Assembly: GCA_947627595.1 (NCBI GenBank)
Contig: CANQWQ010000005.1
Coordinates: 1 to 64,000 of the forward strand
Source of the DNA: an uncultured Clostridia bacterium
GTDB taxonomy: Bacteria > Bacillota > Clostridia > TANB77 > CAG-508
Direction of reading: 5' to 3'
DNA: 64,000 nucleotides
Part shown: one piece after another, positions 22,538-31,651 of the stretch
Position numbering within the stretch: position 1 is the first letter of the stretch
How the letters are laid out: the number at the start of each line of letters is the position of its first letter
Made by a program: the position numbers and the translations under genes
The notes under the pieces: model-generated
Seen by the model: only the letters and a program-made list of their open reading frames with translations
What the model was told of the DNA's origin: nothing
The model's database searches: none

Positions 22538-24367
22538 TCAGTTTTCACCCCTCTCGATTACATTATACTTACCGGCTCGGTTAAACTTCAGTGTAATGAT
22601 GTTATACTTCTTTTTGTTCATCGTTTCAACGAATCCGGAAATGTCTTGGTGTGTAGAGATGAAAGTTGTTCTTCTTTTATCTTTATTCACGAAATCAACA
22701 ATATACTCCAACACCTCGGAAGCTTCAGCTCCGTCTGAATTTTTGTCGTCCAGTCCAGACGTTGCCTCATCCAAAACCACAACATCAACATCGTCGTCCA
22801 GCCAATACAGCATTTTCGCCAGAATCAATCGCTGCTTTTGGCCATTTGACAGTGAATTATCAAACTTTTTCTCTTTCATCCACTGCCAAACATCATGACA
22901 TGTCCTGCTAATTTCTTCCCACAGACCGAGGTTTTCCAGGATATCTCGCATCTTTGAATGATCTGGATTATCGTCACAGCAGAAGATTTCTTCGTAAATT
23001 GTGAGATTCCCAAATCTCAAAGTTTCATCATAGTACATAAACCTGGTCGTCGACGGGATCTCATCGCTTTTAGTCAAGCTAATTTTTTGAGCAACCATCT
23101 TTGAAAATGTCGACTTGCCAGAACCTGATGTGCCAAGTTCAATCACTATTGATCCTTGCGGTATTTCAATAGGATTTCTCAAAGCTAAGGTAAATGGCTT
23201 ATCATTCTCTGAGGTCTCAATATAACCCACCTCAAACGGAGGAATAATCATGTCAGTGATGCGTTCAACGTTTTCTTGCCTTTCGAGTTCTCTCCGATAC
23301 ACGCTCATCACTCTAGCGACGTCTTCTTCTTCACGCTCAAGATTTCCAACATCTTCAGCTACATGACCCATAGTTCTAAAGATTCTGCTGATATGACGGA
23401 GTGCCGTCTGAGTCACAGCTAAAGTTGCCGTAATTTCTGCAATCGTCGCAACTGTGATTTCGCTCCAATTAACTCCAAACAGATAAAGGATAATAATACC
23501 GTATTGGCTCAAAGTATTGAGAGTAGCCATTATCAGGTTGTTTATATTTCTGTTCTTCGTATATTGGATTGCGTTCTTATTTCCCTCTTTGACAGTTTTT
23601 TGGAAAAGCGCAATTCTCATTTTCATGTCGCGCCCAAAAGCAATTTCAGGAATTCTCAGAACATCATTGAGAATAATAGACTGCTTATCATCAAATTCCC
23701 TATTTGCCTTGTAAAACTTGTCATTTATTATGCAAGAGTACGCCGAACTTATAAATGTGATAATTGCGAAGATTACAAGCATAGGCACAAAAACGACCTG
23801 TGGAAGTTCTCTGTTTGTAGCGATTGCACCAGCTAGCATTGCTATAGCACAAATCATGTCAAACATATCAAACTTACGATAGATCTTTATTCCCCATGCT
23901 CTGTCAAGGTACCTCTTAATGGAATTCAGGATTTCCTCATTGGTCATAACGCGGTAGATTTTTCTTTCAGGATAATATTTCATAACCTTTCCAGAAACAT
24001 TTGCAATAATCCGGCTACCGCGCCAAGCGATTTCATCAGTTTTGATTAACGAGTTCTTTTCTTTCTCAGCCCCATTGTAGAGCTGAACCGCTTCTTCAAT
24101 CACACCTTCTCCCTTATACAGCATGAACAACATAATTCCAAGAAAAATCATTTTGGCTTCGATTGCAAAGTTCGCAAATGTCAGGAAGAACGAGAAAACG
24201 ATTCCAATAACATTCATTGTGGTTCCTACGAGTGCAATTTTGGTGCTCATCCACTTCAAGTTTTTAGGAACTTCCAGCTCTTTTTCAGAAATCTTTATTT
24301 TCCTAAAAAACTTCCGACAGATTCCTATGGTTTCGCTTAAGATTTCACGTAATCGTACTTTTTCCAT
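22538..24367 (-). CDS. ABC transporter with fused membrane and ATPase domains, foreign codon use
   Basis: A 609-residue exporter-type ABC half-transporter. About five or six hydrophobic helices lie in the first 320 residues. The ATPase domain has Walker A GTSGSGKST (about 397-405), signature LSNGQKQR (about 502-509) and Walker B VVVLDEATSGLD (about 524-535). The substrate is unknown. The gene is visibly richer in G+C than its neighbours and uses codons they avoid, including three in-frame CGG codons read as arginine (24314-24316, 24011-24013, 23294-23296). Host genes never do this, so it looks transferred, or it may be an assembly artefact. It has its own promoter and terminator. ATG at 24367 follows AGGAG at a long spacing. 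Confidence 0.88.
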   Translation of the reverse strand: MEKVRLREILSETIGICRKFFRKIKISEKELEVPKNLKWMSTKIALVGTTMNVIGIVFSFFLTFANFAIEAKMIFLGIMLFMLYKGEGVIEEAVQLYNGAEKEKNSLIKTDEIAWRGSRIIANVSGKVMKYYPERKIYRVMTNEEILNSIKRYLDRAWGIKIYRKFDMFDMICAIAMLAGAIATNRELPQVVFVPMLVIFAIITFISSAYSCIINDKFYKANREFDDKQSIILNDVLRIPEIAFGRDMKMRIALFQKTVKEGNKNAIQYTKNRNINNLIMATLNTLSQYGIIILYLFGVNWSEITVATIAEITATLAVTQTALRHISRIFRTMGHVAEDVGNLEREEEDVARVMSVYRRELERQENVERITDMIIPPFEVGYIETSENDKPFTLALRNPIEIPQGSIVIELGTSGSGKSTFSKMVAQKISLTKSDEIPSTTRFMYYDETLRFGNLTIYEEIFCCDDNPDHSKMRDILENLGLWEEISRTCHDVWQWMKEKKFDNSLSNGQKQRLILAKMLYWLDDDVDVVVLDEATSGLDDKNSDGAEASEVLEYIVDFVNKDKRRTTFISTHQDISGFVETMNKKKYNIITLKFNRAGKYNVIERGEN

Positions 24368-24456
24368 TTTCTTTGATCTCTCCTCTCATTAATTGCGGAA
24401 AAATGTTACTAACTTTCTCTCGCGGTAATATTCCTATCACCGGCTTTATGTAAACT

Positions 24457-24485
24457 ATTATATCATATTTTATGTAAAATTACAA
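24457..24485 (-). promoter_or_regulatory. Promoter of the foreign ABC gene
   Basis: TTGTAA (24485-24480), 17 bases, TATAAT (24462-24457) on the minus strand, with a leader of about 90 bases before the ATG. Confidence 0.65.
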
Positions 24486-24486
24486 T

Positions 24487-24514
24487 AAAAAAAGCCGATT
24501 TTATCGGCTTTTTT
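24487..24514 (-). terminator. Terminator of coaD
   Basis: AAAAAAGCCGAT pairs with ATCGGCTTTTTT, five bases after the coaD stop; symmetrical, so it may act in both directions. Confidence 0.85.
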
Positions 24515-24519
24515 AATAT

Positions 24520-24984
24520 TTATATAATCTCTAAAATTTCTTTTGGTAAAAATTTGGATACATCTTTTCCACATTGCAAAAGTTCCATAACCATACTTGA
24601 GCTTAATGCTCCAAGTCGTCCAGCTCTAACATAAATTGTATCTATACCTGAAATCTCTTCATTTATCAAAGCTATATTTTCTTCATAATCATAATCCATA
24701 CCATTTCTTATTCCTCTGATTAAATAATTTGCTCCATGTTCTTTTGCACTATCAACTGTTAAATTATCATAAGTTATAACTTCAACATTATCTAAGTTAT
24801 TAGCTTTTATAACTTTTTCCATTGCTTCTTTCATTTTATTTTGGTCAAATCTTCTAGCCTTCAAAATATTAACACCAATTCCAACAATAACTTTATCAAA
24901 AATTTTGCTTGAAACTTCTATAACATGTAAATGTCCATTTGTAAATGGATCAAAACTTCCTGCGTAAAACCCAACTTTTCCCAT
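24520..24984 (-). CDS. coaD: Phosphopantetheine adenylyltransferase CoaD
   Basis: Transfers AMP from ATP to 4'-phosphopantetheine in coenzyme A synthesis. The 154-residue protein has the nucleotidyltransferase signature GSFDPFTNGHL (about 9-19, with the HxGH-like TNGH), the YLIRGIRNGMDYDYE block (about 86-100) and the C-terminal LGALSSSMVMELLQ. ATG at 24984 follows AGGAGA. It ends at its own terminator. Confidence 0.96.
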   Translation of the reverse strand: MGKVGFYAGSFDPFTNGHLHVIEVSSKIFDKVIVGIGVNILKARRFDQNKMKEAMEKVIKANNLDNVEVITYDNLTVDSAKEHGANYLIRGIRNGMDYDYEENIALINEEISGIDTIYVRAGRLGALSSSMVMELLQCGKDVSKFLPKEILEII

Positions 24985-25078
24985 ATTTATCTCCTATTCT
25001 AAAATAAAATTATGAAAACATTATATATTATATAAATTTTTTATTCAAGTAGAAATTTATTGCTCTAATCCCATTTTA

Positions 25079-25107
25079 TTGACTTAAATTTTGTTTATTG
25101 CTATAAT
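25079..25107 (+). promoter_or_regulatory. Promoter of the gene at 25153
   Basis: TTGACT (25079-25084), 17 bases, TATAAT (25102-25107), 45 bases before the start codon. Confidence 0.75.
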
Positions 25108-25152
25108 ATTAATAGTGATTGTTTATTTAATTTTTGAAATTGGAGGAAAAAT

Positions 25153-26382
25153 ATGGAATTTAAAGATACCATTATGGGAAAAATTACAAAAGGAGCTATA
25201 ATTTCTTGGGGTGAAAACGACGAAAACGGAAATTGGTTTACTCCTACTGAAGAACAAGCAGAACAGATGCTAAGTGAAGGCGGACTTACACTTGGAGAAA
25301 AAGTAATTGACTATTCTTCTTCAGACAAAGCTACTAATGATAAAACCTACGGTTCAGAAGTTGCAGCTATAAATGGATTAGTTGAATTAATAAGCAAATC
25401 TAATAAAGAAATGACTCCAGAAGAAAGACAAGCATTAACAGAACAAATAAAAACAGAAATATATACACAAGGAGAATTATCTCCAGAAATGCAAGAAAAA
25501 ATAAAGAAATCTTTTGAAAGATTAGGAACTAATGCTTCTATGATAGAAGTATTGAAAACTATACATGATAATTGGGTTAAAACAAACCCTAATAATTTCT
25601 TAAAACCAAATAGAAATAAAGAAAGACAATTTGTTCCACTTCAATTATTAGATTGGAAAGAAGTTGAAAGTGATTTATTATTTTTAAAACCTATAATTGA
25701 AGGTGCAGGAATTACTATAGACGATAAGTCATTAAGAGAAAGATTTGAAATTAGCCAATTAACATATATGATTGATCACAATATAGTTTCACATGAAAAC
25801 TTAGTAAAATACTTACAAGGAGGTTCTAGATCTTATGAAGCTTTAGAAGGTCTAGAAACTAAATTTGGTGGTTCTATAGATGAACTTCTACAAAATCCTG
25901 AAGTTGCTGAAAAAATGGCTCAGCAAATTGAAGGTAGAGTTAAAATTCAATCACCTGAAGAATTGGCTAAAACTATTGATGAATCTGAAATTGAAACATT
26001 AGATGAAGTACTTTGGATTCAAACAGTAGAATATGGTGCTTTTGATAAAGAAAAACTTCCTGTTCTAAACGGACCTATTTCAAGAAGAGAAATTTTATTA
26101 TCTAAATTAACAGGAAAACCATATAGAAAAGAAGTTTTCACTGGAGTAATTGATTATAGACATGAAAAATATGAAAATGTAGTTAGAGATCCTAGAGACA
26201 GTGAATGGGATGCTGCTGATGCTTATGAAAGAAGAATAAAAGAAGAAAGACAAGCTAGAATAACTTCAAAAGATATAGCAGAAGCTGACAAAGAAAATGC
26301 ATTAACAAAAACTGAAGTTGGAGGAATTAGAAAATTAATTAATAAAATTAAAGAATTTTTCAAAGGCAAAGGTGAAAAATAA
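25153..26382 (+). CDS. Unknown 409-residue soluble protein
   Basis: I do not recognise this family. The protein is acidic and charged with no signal peptide or membrane segment. It contains mixed helical regions, a segment rich in Gln/Glu (about 90-130), and a Lys-rich C-terminal helix (about 375-409). ATG at 25153 follows TTGGAGG. It stands alone on the plus strand between its own promoter and a strong terminator. In style (large, charged, helical) it resembles the unknown proteins at 8668 and 41922, but I see no clear shared motif. Confidence 0.85.
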   Translation: MEFKDTIMGKITKGAIISWGENDENGNWFTPTEEQAEQMLSEGGLTLGEKVIDYSSSDKATNDKTYGSEVAAINGLVELISKSNKEMTPEERQALTEQIKTEIYTQGELSPEMQEKIKKSFERLGTNASMIEVLKTIHDNWVKTNPNNFLKPNRNKERQFVPLQLLDWKEVESDLLFLKPIIEGAGITIDDKSLRERFEISQLTYMIDHNIVSHENLVKYLQGGSRSYEALEGLETKFGGSIDELLQNPEVAEKMAQQIEGRVKIQSPEELAKTIDESEIETLDEVLWIQTVEYGAFDKEKLPVLNGPISRREILLSKLTGKPYRKEVFTGVIDYRHEKYENVVRDPRDSEWDAADAYERRIKEERQARITSKDIAEADKENALTKTEVGGIRKLINKIKEFFKGKGEK

Positions 26383-26397
26383 ATAATAGTGATAGAA

Positions 26398-26430
26398 AAA
26401 ACTTTCGAATAAATTATTCGAAAGTTTTTT
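26398..26430. terminator. Bidirectional terminator
   Basis: AAACTTTCGAATAA pairs with TTATTCGAAAGTTT, with A-runs and T-runs on the two sides; shared by the convergent genes ending at 26382 and 26449. Confidence 0.85.
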
Positions 26431-26448
26431 ATTTCTACTTTTATACAA

Positions 26449-27174
26449 TTAATAATTAGATTCAAAGAAATAACATTTTTCGCTAACTGCTTCTCCATTA
26501 GAATCTACTGTAAAGATTACTGATATTGTACTAATAGTTGCTTTAGAATCTGTAAATGTTATCTTATATTTTCCTTCAGGTAATTCTCCATATATTGAGC
26601 TCCAATCTACTGTATTTTCTTGAATATCTTTATTTTTAACTATTGTGATGCTTCCTTCACTTGAAGAATTATCAATTTTTTCTAATTTCTCATAATTATC
26701 ATTTTCAATTTCTTTTAAAATTTCATAATCGCTAGGATAACTATATTTATACTCATTTTTATCTGATATTGAAAGTTTCAAACCTTTATTTGATATTTCT
26801 TTGACTGAAATATCAACATTTTCAGCTTTGCTTAAATACCTTTTTGTACTGTCAGTTATTTCTATATTGCTTTTCTCTTTTAAAATTTTTACATAAAGTT
26901 CTTTATTAAGTTGTTCAGGATAAATCTGTAAAATTCCACCAGTAAAGAACACTTTAATCTCTTGCCCTTTTTTAAACTTTTTATTATTAAAATATCCTTT
27001 TCCGATATTAAATAATTTCCCATCAGATTTTTGAACTAATAAATTGTTTTGACTATATACTTTTACTATTACTGCTTCAATCGTCTGTACTTTACTTGCA
27101 AAGCGTATTACAGCAAAAATTACTAAAATCAAAATTATCAAAATTATTCCAATTATTACTTTTCTCTTTGACAT
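26449..27174 (-). CDS. Membrane-anchored protein with Ig-like C-terminal domain
   Basis: A 241-residue protein with one N-terminal membrane segment (about 5-25) and the rest outside the cell. Residues 30-75 look like a small beta domain (the sequence includes FKKGQEIKVFF). The C-terminal part (about 190-235, with IYGELPEGKYKITFT) resembles bacterial Ig-like domains that follow resistance-sensor or lipoprotein modules. Function unknown. ATG at 27174 follows AAAGGAG. It lies 59 bases after the membrane-bound XRE regulator and is probably its operon partner. Confidence 0.75.
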   Translation of the reverse strand: MSKRKVIIGIILIILILVIFAVIRFASKVQTIEAVIVKVYSQNNLLVQKSDGKLFNIGKGYFNNKKFKKGQEIKVFFTGGILQIYPEQLNKELYVKILKEKSNIEITDSTKRYLSKAENVDISVKEISNKGLKLSISDKNEYKYSYPSDYEILKEIENDNYEKLEKIDNSSSEGSITIVKNKDIQENTVDWSSIYGELPEGKYKITFTDSKATISTISVIFTVDSNGEAVSEKCYFFESNY

Positions 27175-27233
27175 AAATTTTCTCCTTTAGGATAATCGAC
27201 TATATCAAGATTATATCTATTCTCTTTATATTA

Positions 27234-28115
27234 TCAATAATTCTCAGTATATTTTGATAAGTCTACAGAAAAATTCTTTTTTGTATTAGTTTCAATTTTA
27301 TATATTCTTATAAAATTCTGAGTTTTAGAATCTTTATCTAAATATTCTTCATAAGTTACAAGACCTGTATCTTTATTAACGATTATTTGTGAAGAATCAA
27401 CTATCAAACTATCTTTTCTTACTTTAAAATTTGGATTGAAACAAGCAAAATAATTAATTAGTATATTATCATTAAATTTTAATGTATCAGGTAAATTATC
27501 AATTAGTCCAGTTGATTTAGATTTTAACTTCTCTTTTGTATAGGTTTTATCAGTCTCATTAGTAATAATTCTTTCTTTAGTTTTATAATTATCTATCATA
27601 ATAAATGAAATTTCTCCTGTTTCTAAGTCTTTAAAAACAGTCGTTATAATATCATCTTTCAAATATTTTTCATAATTTTCGCTTGTCTGTGTAATTGTTC
27701 CATTATTATCTGTATCAAACTCATTTATACTAATATAATAACTATCTAATTTGTTCAAATCTTCCCATTTATTTAATATTTTATTCAATCTTATAAATTT
27801 AACATTAGAAATTATAAAGTAAATTATTATAATAAGCAATATTGTAATTATCAATACTCTCAAAAGGATTTTTCCATTTCGTTTAGTTTTACTGTCTTTA
27901 AACTTTAGCGGAACATCAACTAATTCATTCAAATCAATTTCTAATGCATCACATATTTTCATTACTTTTTCTATATCTGGCAATGTTTGATTTGATTCCC
28001 AAAGATAGATAGTTTGTCTTGTAACTCCAACTATATCAGCTAGTTTCTCTTGTGACATGTTTTTTTGTTTTCTTAAATTAAATAATTTATTTCCATCAAA
28101 CTTCATTTCTTTCAT
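27234..28115 (-). CDS. Membrane-bound XRE-family regulator with extracellular domain
   Basis: A 293-residue one-component regulator. The XRE helix-turn-helix lies at about residues 8-66 (KNMSQEKLADIVGVTRQTIYLWE). A short basic linker and one membrane segment (about 83-105) follow, then an extracellular domain of about 185 residues with an N-terminal part reading LDSYYISINEFDTDNNGTI. This layout suggests a sensor outside and DNA binding inside. ATG at 28115 follows AAGGAGG. An 18-bp perfect palindrome at 28200-28217, upstream, is a candidate operator for it. Confidence 0.85.
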   Translation of the reverse strand: MKEMKFDGNKLFNLRKQKNMSQEKLADIVGVTRQTIYLWESNQTLPDIEKVMKICDALEIDLNELVDVPLKFKDSKTKRNGKILLRVLIITILLIIIIYFIISNVKFIRLNKILNKWEDLNKLDSYYISINEFDTDNNGTITQTSENYEKYLKDDIITTVFKDLETGEISFIMIDNYKTKERIITNETDKTYTKEKLKSKSTGLIDNLPDTLKFNDNILINYFACFNPNFKVRKDSLIVDSSQIIVNKDTGLVTYEEYLDKDSKTQNFIRIYKIETNTKKNFSVDLSKYTENY

Positions 28116-28199
28116 ACAAAAATCCCTCCTTAGTATATTACTTATATAATAATTTTACTAAATTGGGATTATTTTTTCTACAAAAATTTCTTTGAAAAG

Positions 28200-28217
28200 T
28201 GTAAAATATATTTTACA
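28200..28217. promoter_or_regulatory. Perfect 18-bp palindrome, candidate operator
   Basis: TGTAAAATATATTTTACA is a perfect palindrome between the anti-sigma gene and the membrane-bound XRE regulator. It lies about 85 bases upstream of that regulator's start. Self-regulation by the XRE protein is inference. Confidence 0.5.
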
Positions 28218-28244
28218 TTTACTTAAAAATTACTGTTATTGTTA

Positions 28245-29357
28245 TTACTTTTCAATATTATTATGTGAAAACATCACAATTTTGCGTTTCATAGGTTTAT
28301 CGTCACTTTCAAGATAATATTCTATATAATCATCATTATCCATATATTTATATTTTGTAATTTTTGTACCTATTTCTTCACTTTCCATCCAAGTCCATTT
28401 ATATTTTTCTTCTGCATCATCACTTTTATAACAAGTTGAAAAATAGTGATATTTACCATTTTCATAAATGATATCCCTAACTTCAAAAACCCAATCATCT
28501 AAATCAGGAAATTGATTTTTCTTTATTATTCTAAAAGCACCATTTATATTATTATTGCAATTTTCAATAAAATTAATAAAATCACTTTCACTTCTATATA
28601 ATAGTTTATTTTCACCATCTAAAATTAAGCAATTTTCTTCTTTTGCAGTTTCATTTATATAATCATTTGTTATATCTTTCATTAATGTAAAACCATATTT
28701 AGAAATAGCTTCTGAACCAGGAAGTAAGTTTATCTTTAGATTTTCTCGATATAATTCATTTGAAACTGATATGGCTACACAGTTTTTATCATATAAATCA
28801 TTTACATCATAATGATGAAATAAATATGTATTTTCATAATCTAATTCTTCATTTCCAAAACTTACATACATTGTTTCATCATCTGAGGTTATATCAAACA
28901 ATTTTATACCATCTACACCACTTTCACCAAGATAAAATACCATCAAAAATTCTTTTTCAAAATCTACATTAGGCATATTATCATATAAATTTGAAAATTT
29001 ATTATATTCATCAGCATTTTTAATTATTTTATATGGTACTGAAAATTGATCGTCTTTATATAATTTTATTCCAGCTTCATCATAGCTTATTGAATTTACA
29101 CATTCTTTTTGATTTATTTTACTAGTTTCTTTTTTATTATTTACAGTTGTTCCAACATATGTTGCAACCGCTGTAATACTTATTGATGCAATAATAAAAG
29201 ATACTATTTTTATAAATAAATTTCTGATTGAATTACTTTCTTTAGCATGACGCTTTGGTAATTTTAACAAAATATTGTCAATTATATAATCAAAGTCTTC
29301 TGGTATTTCAATAGAAGAACTTACTATATTTTTAATTTGACTTTCATAATCTATCAT
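28245..29357 (-). CDS. Probable membrane anti-sigma factor for the adjacent ECF sigma
   Basis: A 370-residue protein with a cytoplasmic N-terminus of about 45 residues, one membrane segment (about 46-68) and a large extracellular domain of unknown family. Its ATG overlaps the stop of the sigma factor gene (TAATG), which couples the two. That position, topology and size fit an anti-sigma factor that holds the sigma factor at the membrane until a signal is sensed. No zinc-binding HxxxCxxC motif is visible, so it is not the classical ZAS type. Confidence 0.75.
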   Translation of the reverse strand: MIDYESQIKNIVSSSIEIPEDFDYIIDNILLKLPKRHAKESNSIRNLFIKIVSFIIASISITAVATYVGTTVNNKKETSKINQKECVNSISYDEAGIKLYKDDQFSVPYKIIKNADEYNKFSNLYDNMPNVDFEKEFLMVFYLGESGVDGIKLFDITSDDETMYVSFGNEELDYENTYLFHHYDVNDLYDKNCVAISVSNELYRENLKINLLPGSEAISKYGFTLMKDITNDYINETAKEENCLILDGENKLLYRSESDFINFIENCNNNINGAFRIIKKNQFPDLDDWVFEVRDIIYENGKYHYFSTCYKSDDAEEKYKWTWMESEEIGTKITKYKYMDNDDYIEYYLESDDKPMKRKIVMFSHNNIEK

Positions 29358-29899
29358 TATAAACTCTCCTTTTCATTTAAATTTATAATTTTTTTCATTT
29401 TCTCTCTTGCTCTAAATAACTTTGTTCTTAAAGTGTTAGTATTAATATTAAGAAGTTTTGCAATATCTTTAGATTTATATTCTTCAATATAAAATAAACT
29501 AATTATTGTTCTTTCTTCGGTCGTTAGTGATGTAAATGCATTTTTAACTTTTTCATTAACTTCAACTTCATATTCTATATTTGTATTATCACTTATATTT
29601 ACAGTTTCATATTGAAGATCACTTCTATTTTTGTTTTTGTAATATACTGTATTGCAGTGATTTATCAATATTTTCATAGCCCATACTTTAAATTTATGAA
29701 CATCTTTTAATTTATCTAAATTTAAATAAATTGAAATGATTGTTTCTTGAACTGCATCTATTGCATCTTCATCATTTAATAATCTACTTTTTGCAATTCT
29801 AAAAAAATCATATTTAAAATTATTAATTAATAAAGTGAAAGCTTCTTCGTCACCTTTTTTGGCTTTTTTAGCAATCTTTAATATATCATGTTCAGTCAC
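29357..29899 (-). CDS. ECF RNA polymerase sigma factor
   Basis: A sigma-70 family ECF factor of about 180 residues. Region 2 (FRIAKSRLLNDEDAIDAVQETIISIY) and region 4 (TTEERTIISLFYIEEYKSKDIAKLLNINTNTLRTKLFRAREKMKK region) are both clear. The start is GTG at 29899, six bases after AAGGAGG; the frame opens earlier at TTG, but that lies inside the ribosome site. It is coupled to the anti-sigma gene at 28245. ECF factors usually drive their own promoter; I could not identify the cognate sequence. Confidence 0.93.
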   Translation of the reverse strand: MTEHDILKIAKKAKKGDEEAFTLLINNFKYDFFRIAKSRLLNDEDAIDAVQETIISIYLNLDKLKDVHKFKVWAMKILINHCNTVYYKNKNRSDLQYETVNISDNTNIEYEVEVNEKVKNAFTSLTTEERTIISLFYIEEYKSKDIAKLLNINTNTLRTKLFRAREKMKKIINLNEKESL

Positions 29900-29996
29900 A
29901 ATCTTCCTCCTTAACAATATTTATAATCGATTACATATAATAGACTATTATTTTTGAGTTTTTTATTCATTTTTCAAAAAATATTTTTGTTTTTGA

Positions 29997-30022
29997 AAAC
30001 AAAAAAACAGGTCAAAACCTGT
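29997..30022 (-). terminator. Terminator of tmRNA
   Basis: ACAGGT pairs with ACCTGT across TTTG, followed by TTTTTTTG on the minus strand, seven bases after the tmRNA CCA end. Confidence 0.85.
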
Positions 30023-30028
30023 TCCTTT

Positions 30029-30384
30029 TGGTGGAGGCGCGGAGAATCGAACTCCGGTCCACGATTTCGTCGATACGAACATCTCCGAGTGCAGTTTGTT
30101 ATTAAAGTTCTTTTAAATCTCGCTAACAAACAAACTTGATTTAAAATATCCCTTTAAAATCCCATAAACACCAAGAGAAAAATGTTTATTTCGTTTCCTA
30201 CTGGTTCGACACCCTATCTTTTGCCGTAGGTTACAAAAGTAGAGCGTTGCCGCACTTAGGCAGCAAATGCTAATTCTTCGTTATCAGCGTTTATATTTAA
30301 TTGGACCTATTTAAAGTGGAACTGATCCAACCACTACTCGCTTTTCGTACTTCTAAAATCATGTCGAAACCAAAATACGCCCCC
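30029..30384 (-). ncRNA. ssrA: tmRNA
   Basis: The tRNA-like mRNA that rescues stalled ribosomes. On the minus strand the 5' end GGGGGCG pairs with CGCCTCC before the encoded CCA. The T-arm GGAGTTCGATTCTCC is present. The internal frame encodes a degradation tag ending ADNEELAFAA and then TAA; the exact resume codon is uncertain. The tag ends AFAA instead of the more usual ALAA. If CGG stalls ribosomes here, tmRNA would compete with the proposed recoding. Confidence 0.96.
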
Positions 30385-30406
30385 ATATAAATAAAGTACA
30401 TATATT

Positions 30407-30435
30407 ATTATAATATAGTTTTAGCGTTATTTCAA
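30407..30435 (-). promoter_or_regulatory. Promoter of tmRNA
   Basis: TTGAAA (30435-30430), 17 bases, TATAAT (30412-30407) on the minus strand. Confidence 0.8.
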
Positions 30436-30455
30436 TATTTATTTGCAAAGTTTAT

Positions 30456-30484
30456 TTTACAAATATCCGCTCATATGATATAAT
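30456..30484 (+). promoter_or_regulatory. Promoter of the RelA/SpoT-domain gene
   Basis: TTTACA (30456-30461), 17 bases, TATAAT (30479-30484) on the plus strand. The transcript would begin with a hairpin, GGGTTTT-CAC-AAAACCC, at about 30498-30514, before the AAGGAGG site. Confidence 0.7.
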
Positions 30485-30556
30485 TATTTTAGTTTTTCGG
30501 GTTTTCACAAAACCCCGTGGCGGGAGCCAATCATACTAAGGAAGGAGGTGTTAAAG

Positions 30557-31612
30557 TTGGATAATAACTTTTATCCGATTTTGTACACCAGGAAAACTGT
30601 GCCTGAAATGTTGGTGGAATACAGTACACCAATGTTCAAGAAGCAGAACCCAATCGCGCGGTTTAAAGCTAAACGCCTGCTAGCTTACCGAAAGTTGCTA
30701 CTCGACAAAGAGTTCTTCGACCAGAGAATCCAGGACGTCTTTTTCAATCTCTACAAGATGATTGATAAGCGCTTTCCTGAGCTCACGTATGAGCTTTCTG
30801 GCCGAATCAAGGGGTTAATCAGTACCATCAACAAAATTGAGGAAACTGAAGAAAGCCTCTTGAATCAGCTCAAGGCCGAGTTCGTGAAAAGCGAATTGGG
30901 TCTTGTTCCAGAAATGGACGAAGAAGCAGTCAGAGCATCAATCACTAGTGCACTCGAAAGTGACGAAGACTCTGAGATTAAGAAGAGGTTCGACCACTTC
31001 TTAGGGAACCACAAGTTTGACGACAACCCGTTTAATCGCATCCGCGATTTCTTTGCGTTTCGAGTCATTATCGAAGACGAAGGAAAGGGCGACATGATTG
31101 ACGAACTCTATGAGGTCACAAACCTCATGATTGAGTTTTTCAATTCAGAGGCTTTTGAAGTTGTTGAAAGCCACCCGCTAATTCAAACTGGGTTAGGCAT
31201 CAAATCGGACATCATCCACGTACCGAAAACTTCTGGAATCAAAGACGAATACAAAAAACTCGTTAAAGATTACGTTCTCTCTCCCAAGAGGGACGGCTAC
31301 CAGAGTGTACACTTCGTGGTCTATGATCCGGTAAATGAGCGCTACTTTGAGGTTCAGGTTAGGACAAGGTCGATGGATATCATCTCTGAGACTCTGGCCA
31401 ACCATGATGCCTACAAAGAAAAACGCTATGGCGAACGTCTTCAAAAAGTCGGAGAAGAACTTGATCTCTCGAAGATCCATGTTAAAGGGTTCCGTTATTT
31501 CAAATATAATGACCCTGCGACTGGCGAGGAAAAAGAGTATATCAGTGACAAAGCTGGTATCACTAAATCTATCGCCATCAAGTTGGAGTTCGAGCACTTT
31601 CTGACACTCTAA
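30557..31612 (+). CDS. Stand-alone RelA/SpoT-domain (alarmone synthetase-like) protein, foreign codon use
   Basis: A 351-residue protein with a (p)ppGpp synthetase-type nucleotidyltransferase domain. The family blocks are RIRDFFAFRVI (about 157-167), SPKRDGYQSVH (about 235-245) and FEVQVRTRSMD (about 258-268), followed by a His/Lys-rich helix. There is no HD hydrolase, TGS or ACT domain, so it is a small-synthetase-like or toxin-like member. The N-terminal 140 residues are helical and unassigned. TTG at 30557 is the best start, eight bases after AAGGAGG; the upstream GTG lies inside that site. Like the ABC gene at 22538 it is richer in G+C and uses CGG as in-frame arginine (30659-30661). It stands alone between a promoter and a GC-rich terminator. 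Confidence 0.87.
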   Translation: MDNNFYPILYTRKTVPEMLVEYSTPMFKKQNPIARFKAKRLLAYRKLLLDKEFFDQRIQDVFFNLYKMIDKRFPELTYELSGRIKGLISTINKIEETEESLLNQLKAEFVKSELGLVPEMDEEAVRASITSALESDEDSEIKKRFDHFLGNHKFDDNPFNRIRDFFAFRVIIEDEGKGDMIDELYEVTNLMIEFFNSEAFEVVESHPLIQTGLGIKSDIIHVPKTSGIKDEYKKLVKDYVLSPKRDGYQSVHFVVYDPVNERYFEVQVRTRSMDIISETLANHDAYKEKRYGERLQKVGEELDLSKIHVKGFRYFKYNDPATGEEKEYISDKAGITKSIAIKLEFEHFLTL

Positions 31613-31651
31613 AATCTCTTTCATCAAAAAGCAGGCAAAACAGGCACAGAA

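Noticed and set aside
22596..22911. Plus-strand frames opposite the ATPase domain of the foreign ABC gene
   Set aside because: The minus-strand frame carries the intact Walker and signature motifs; the opposite frames are by-products of its higher G+C.
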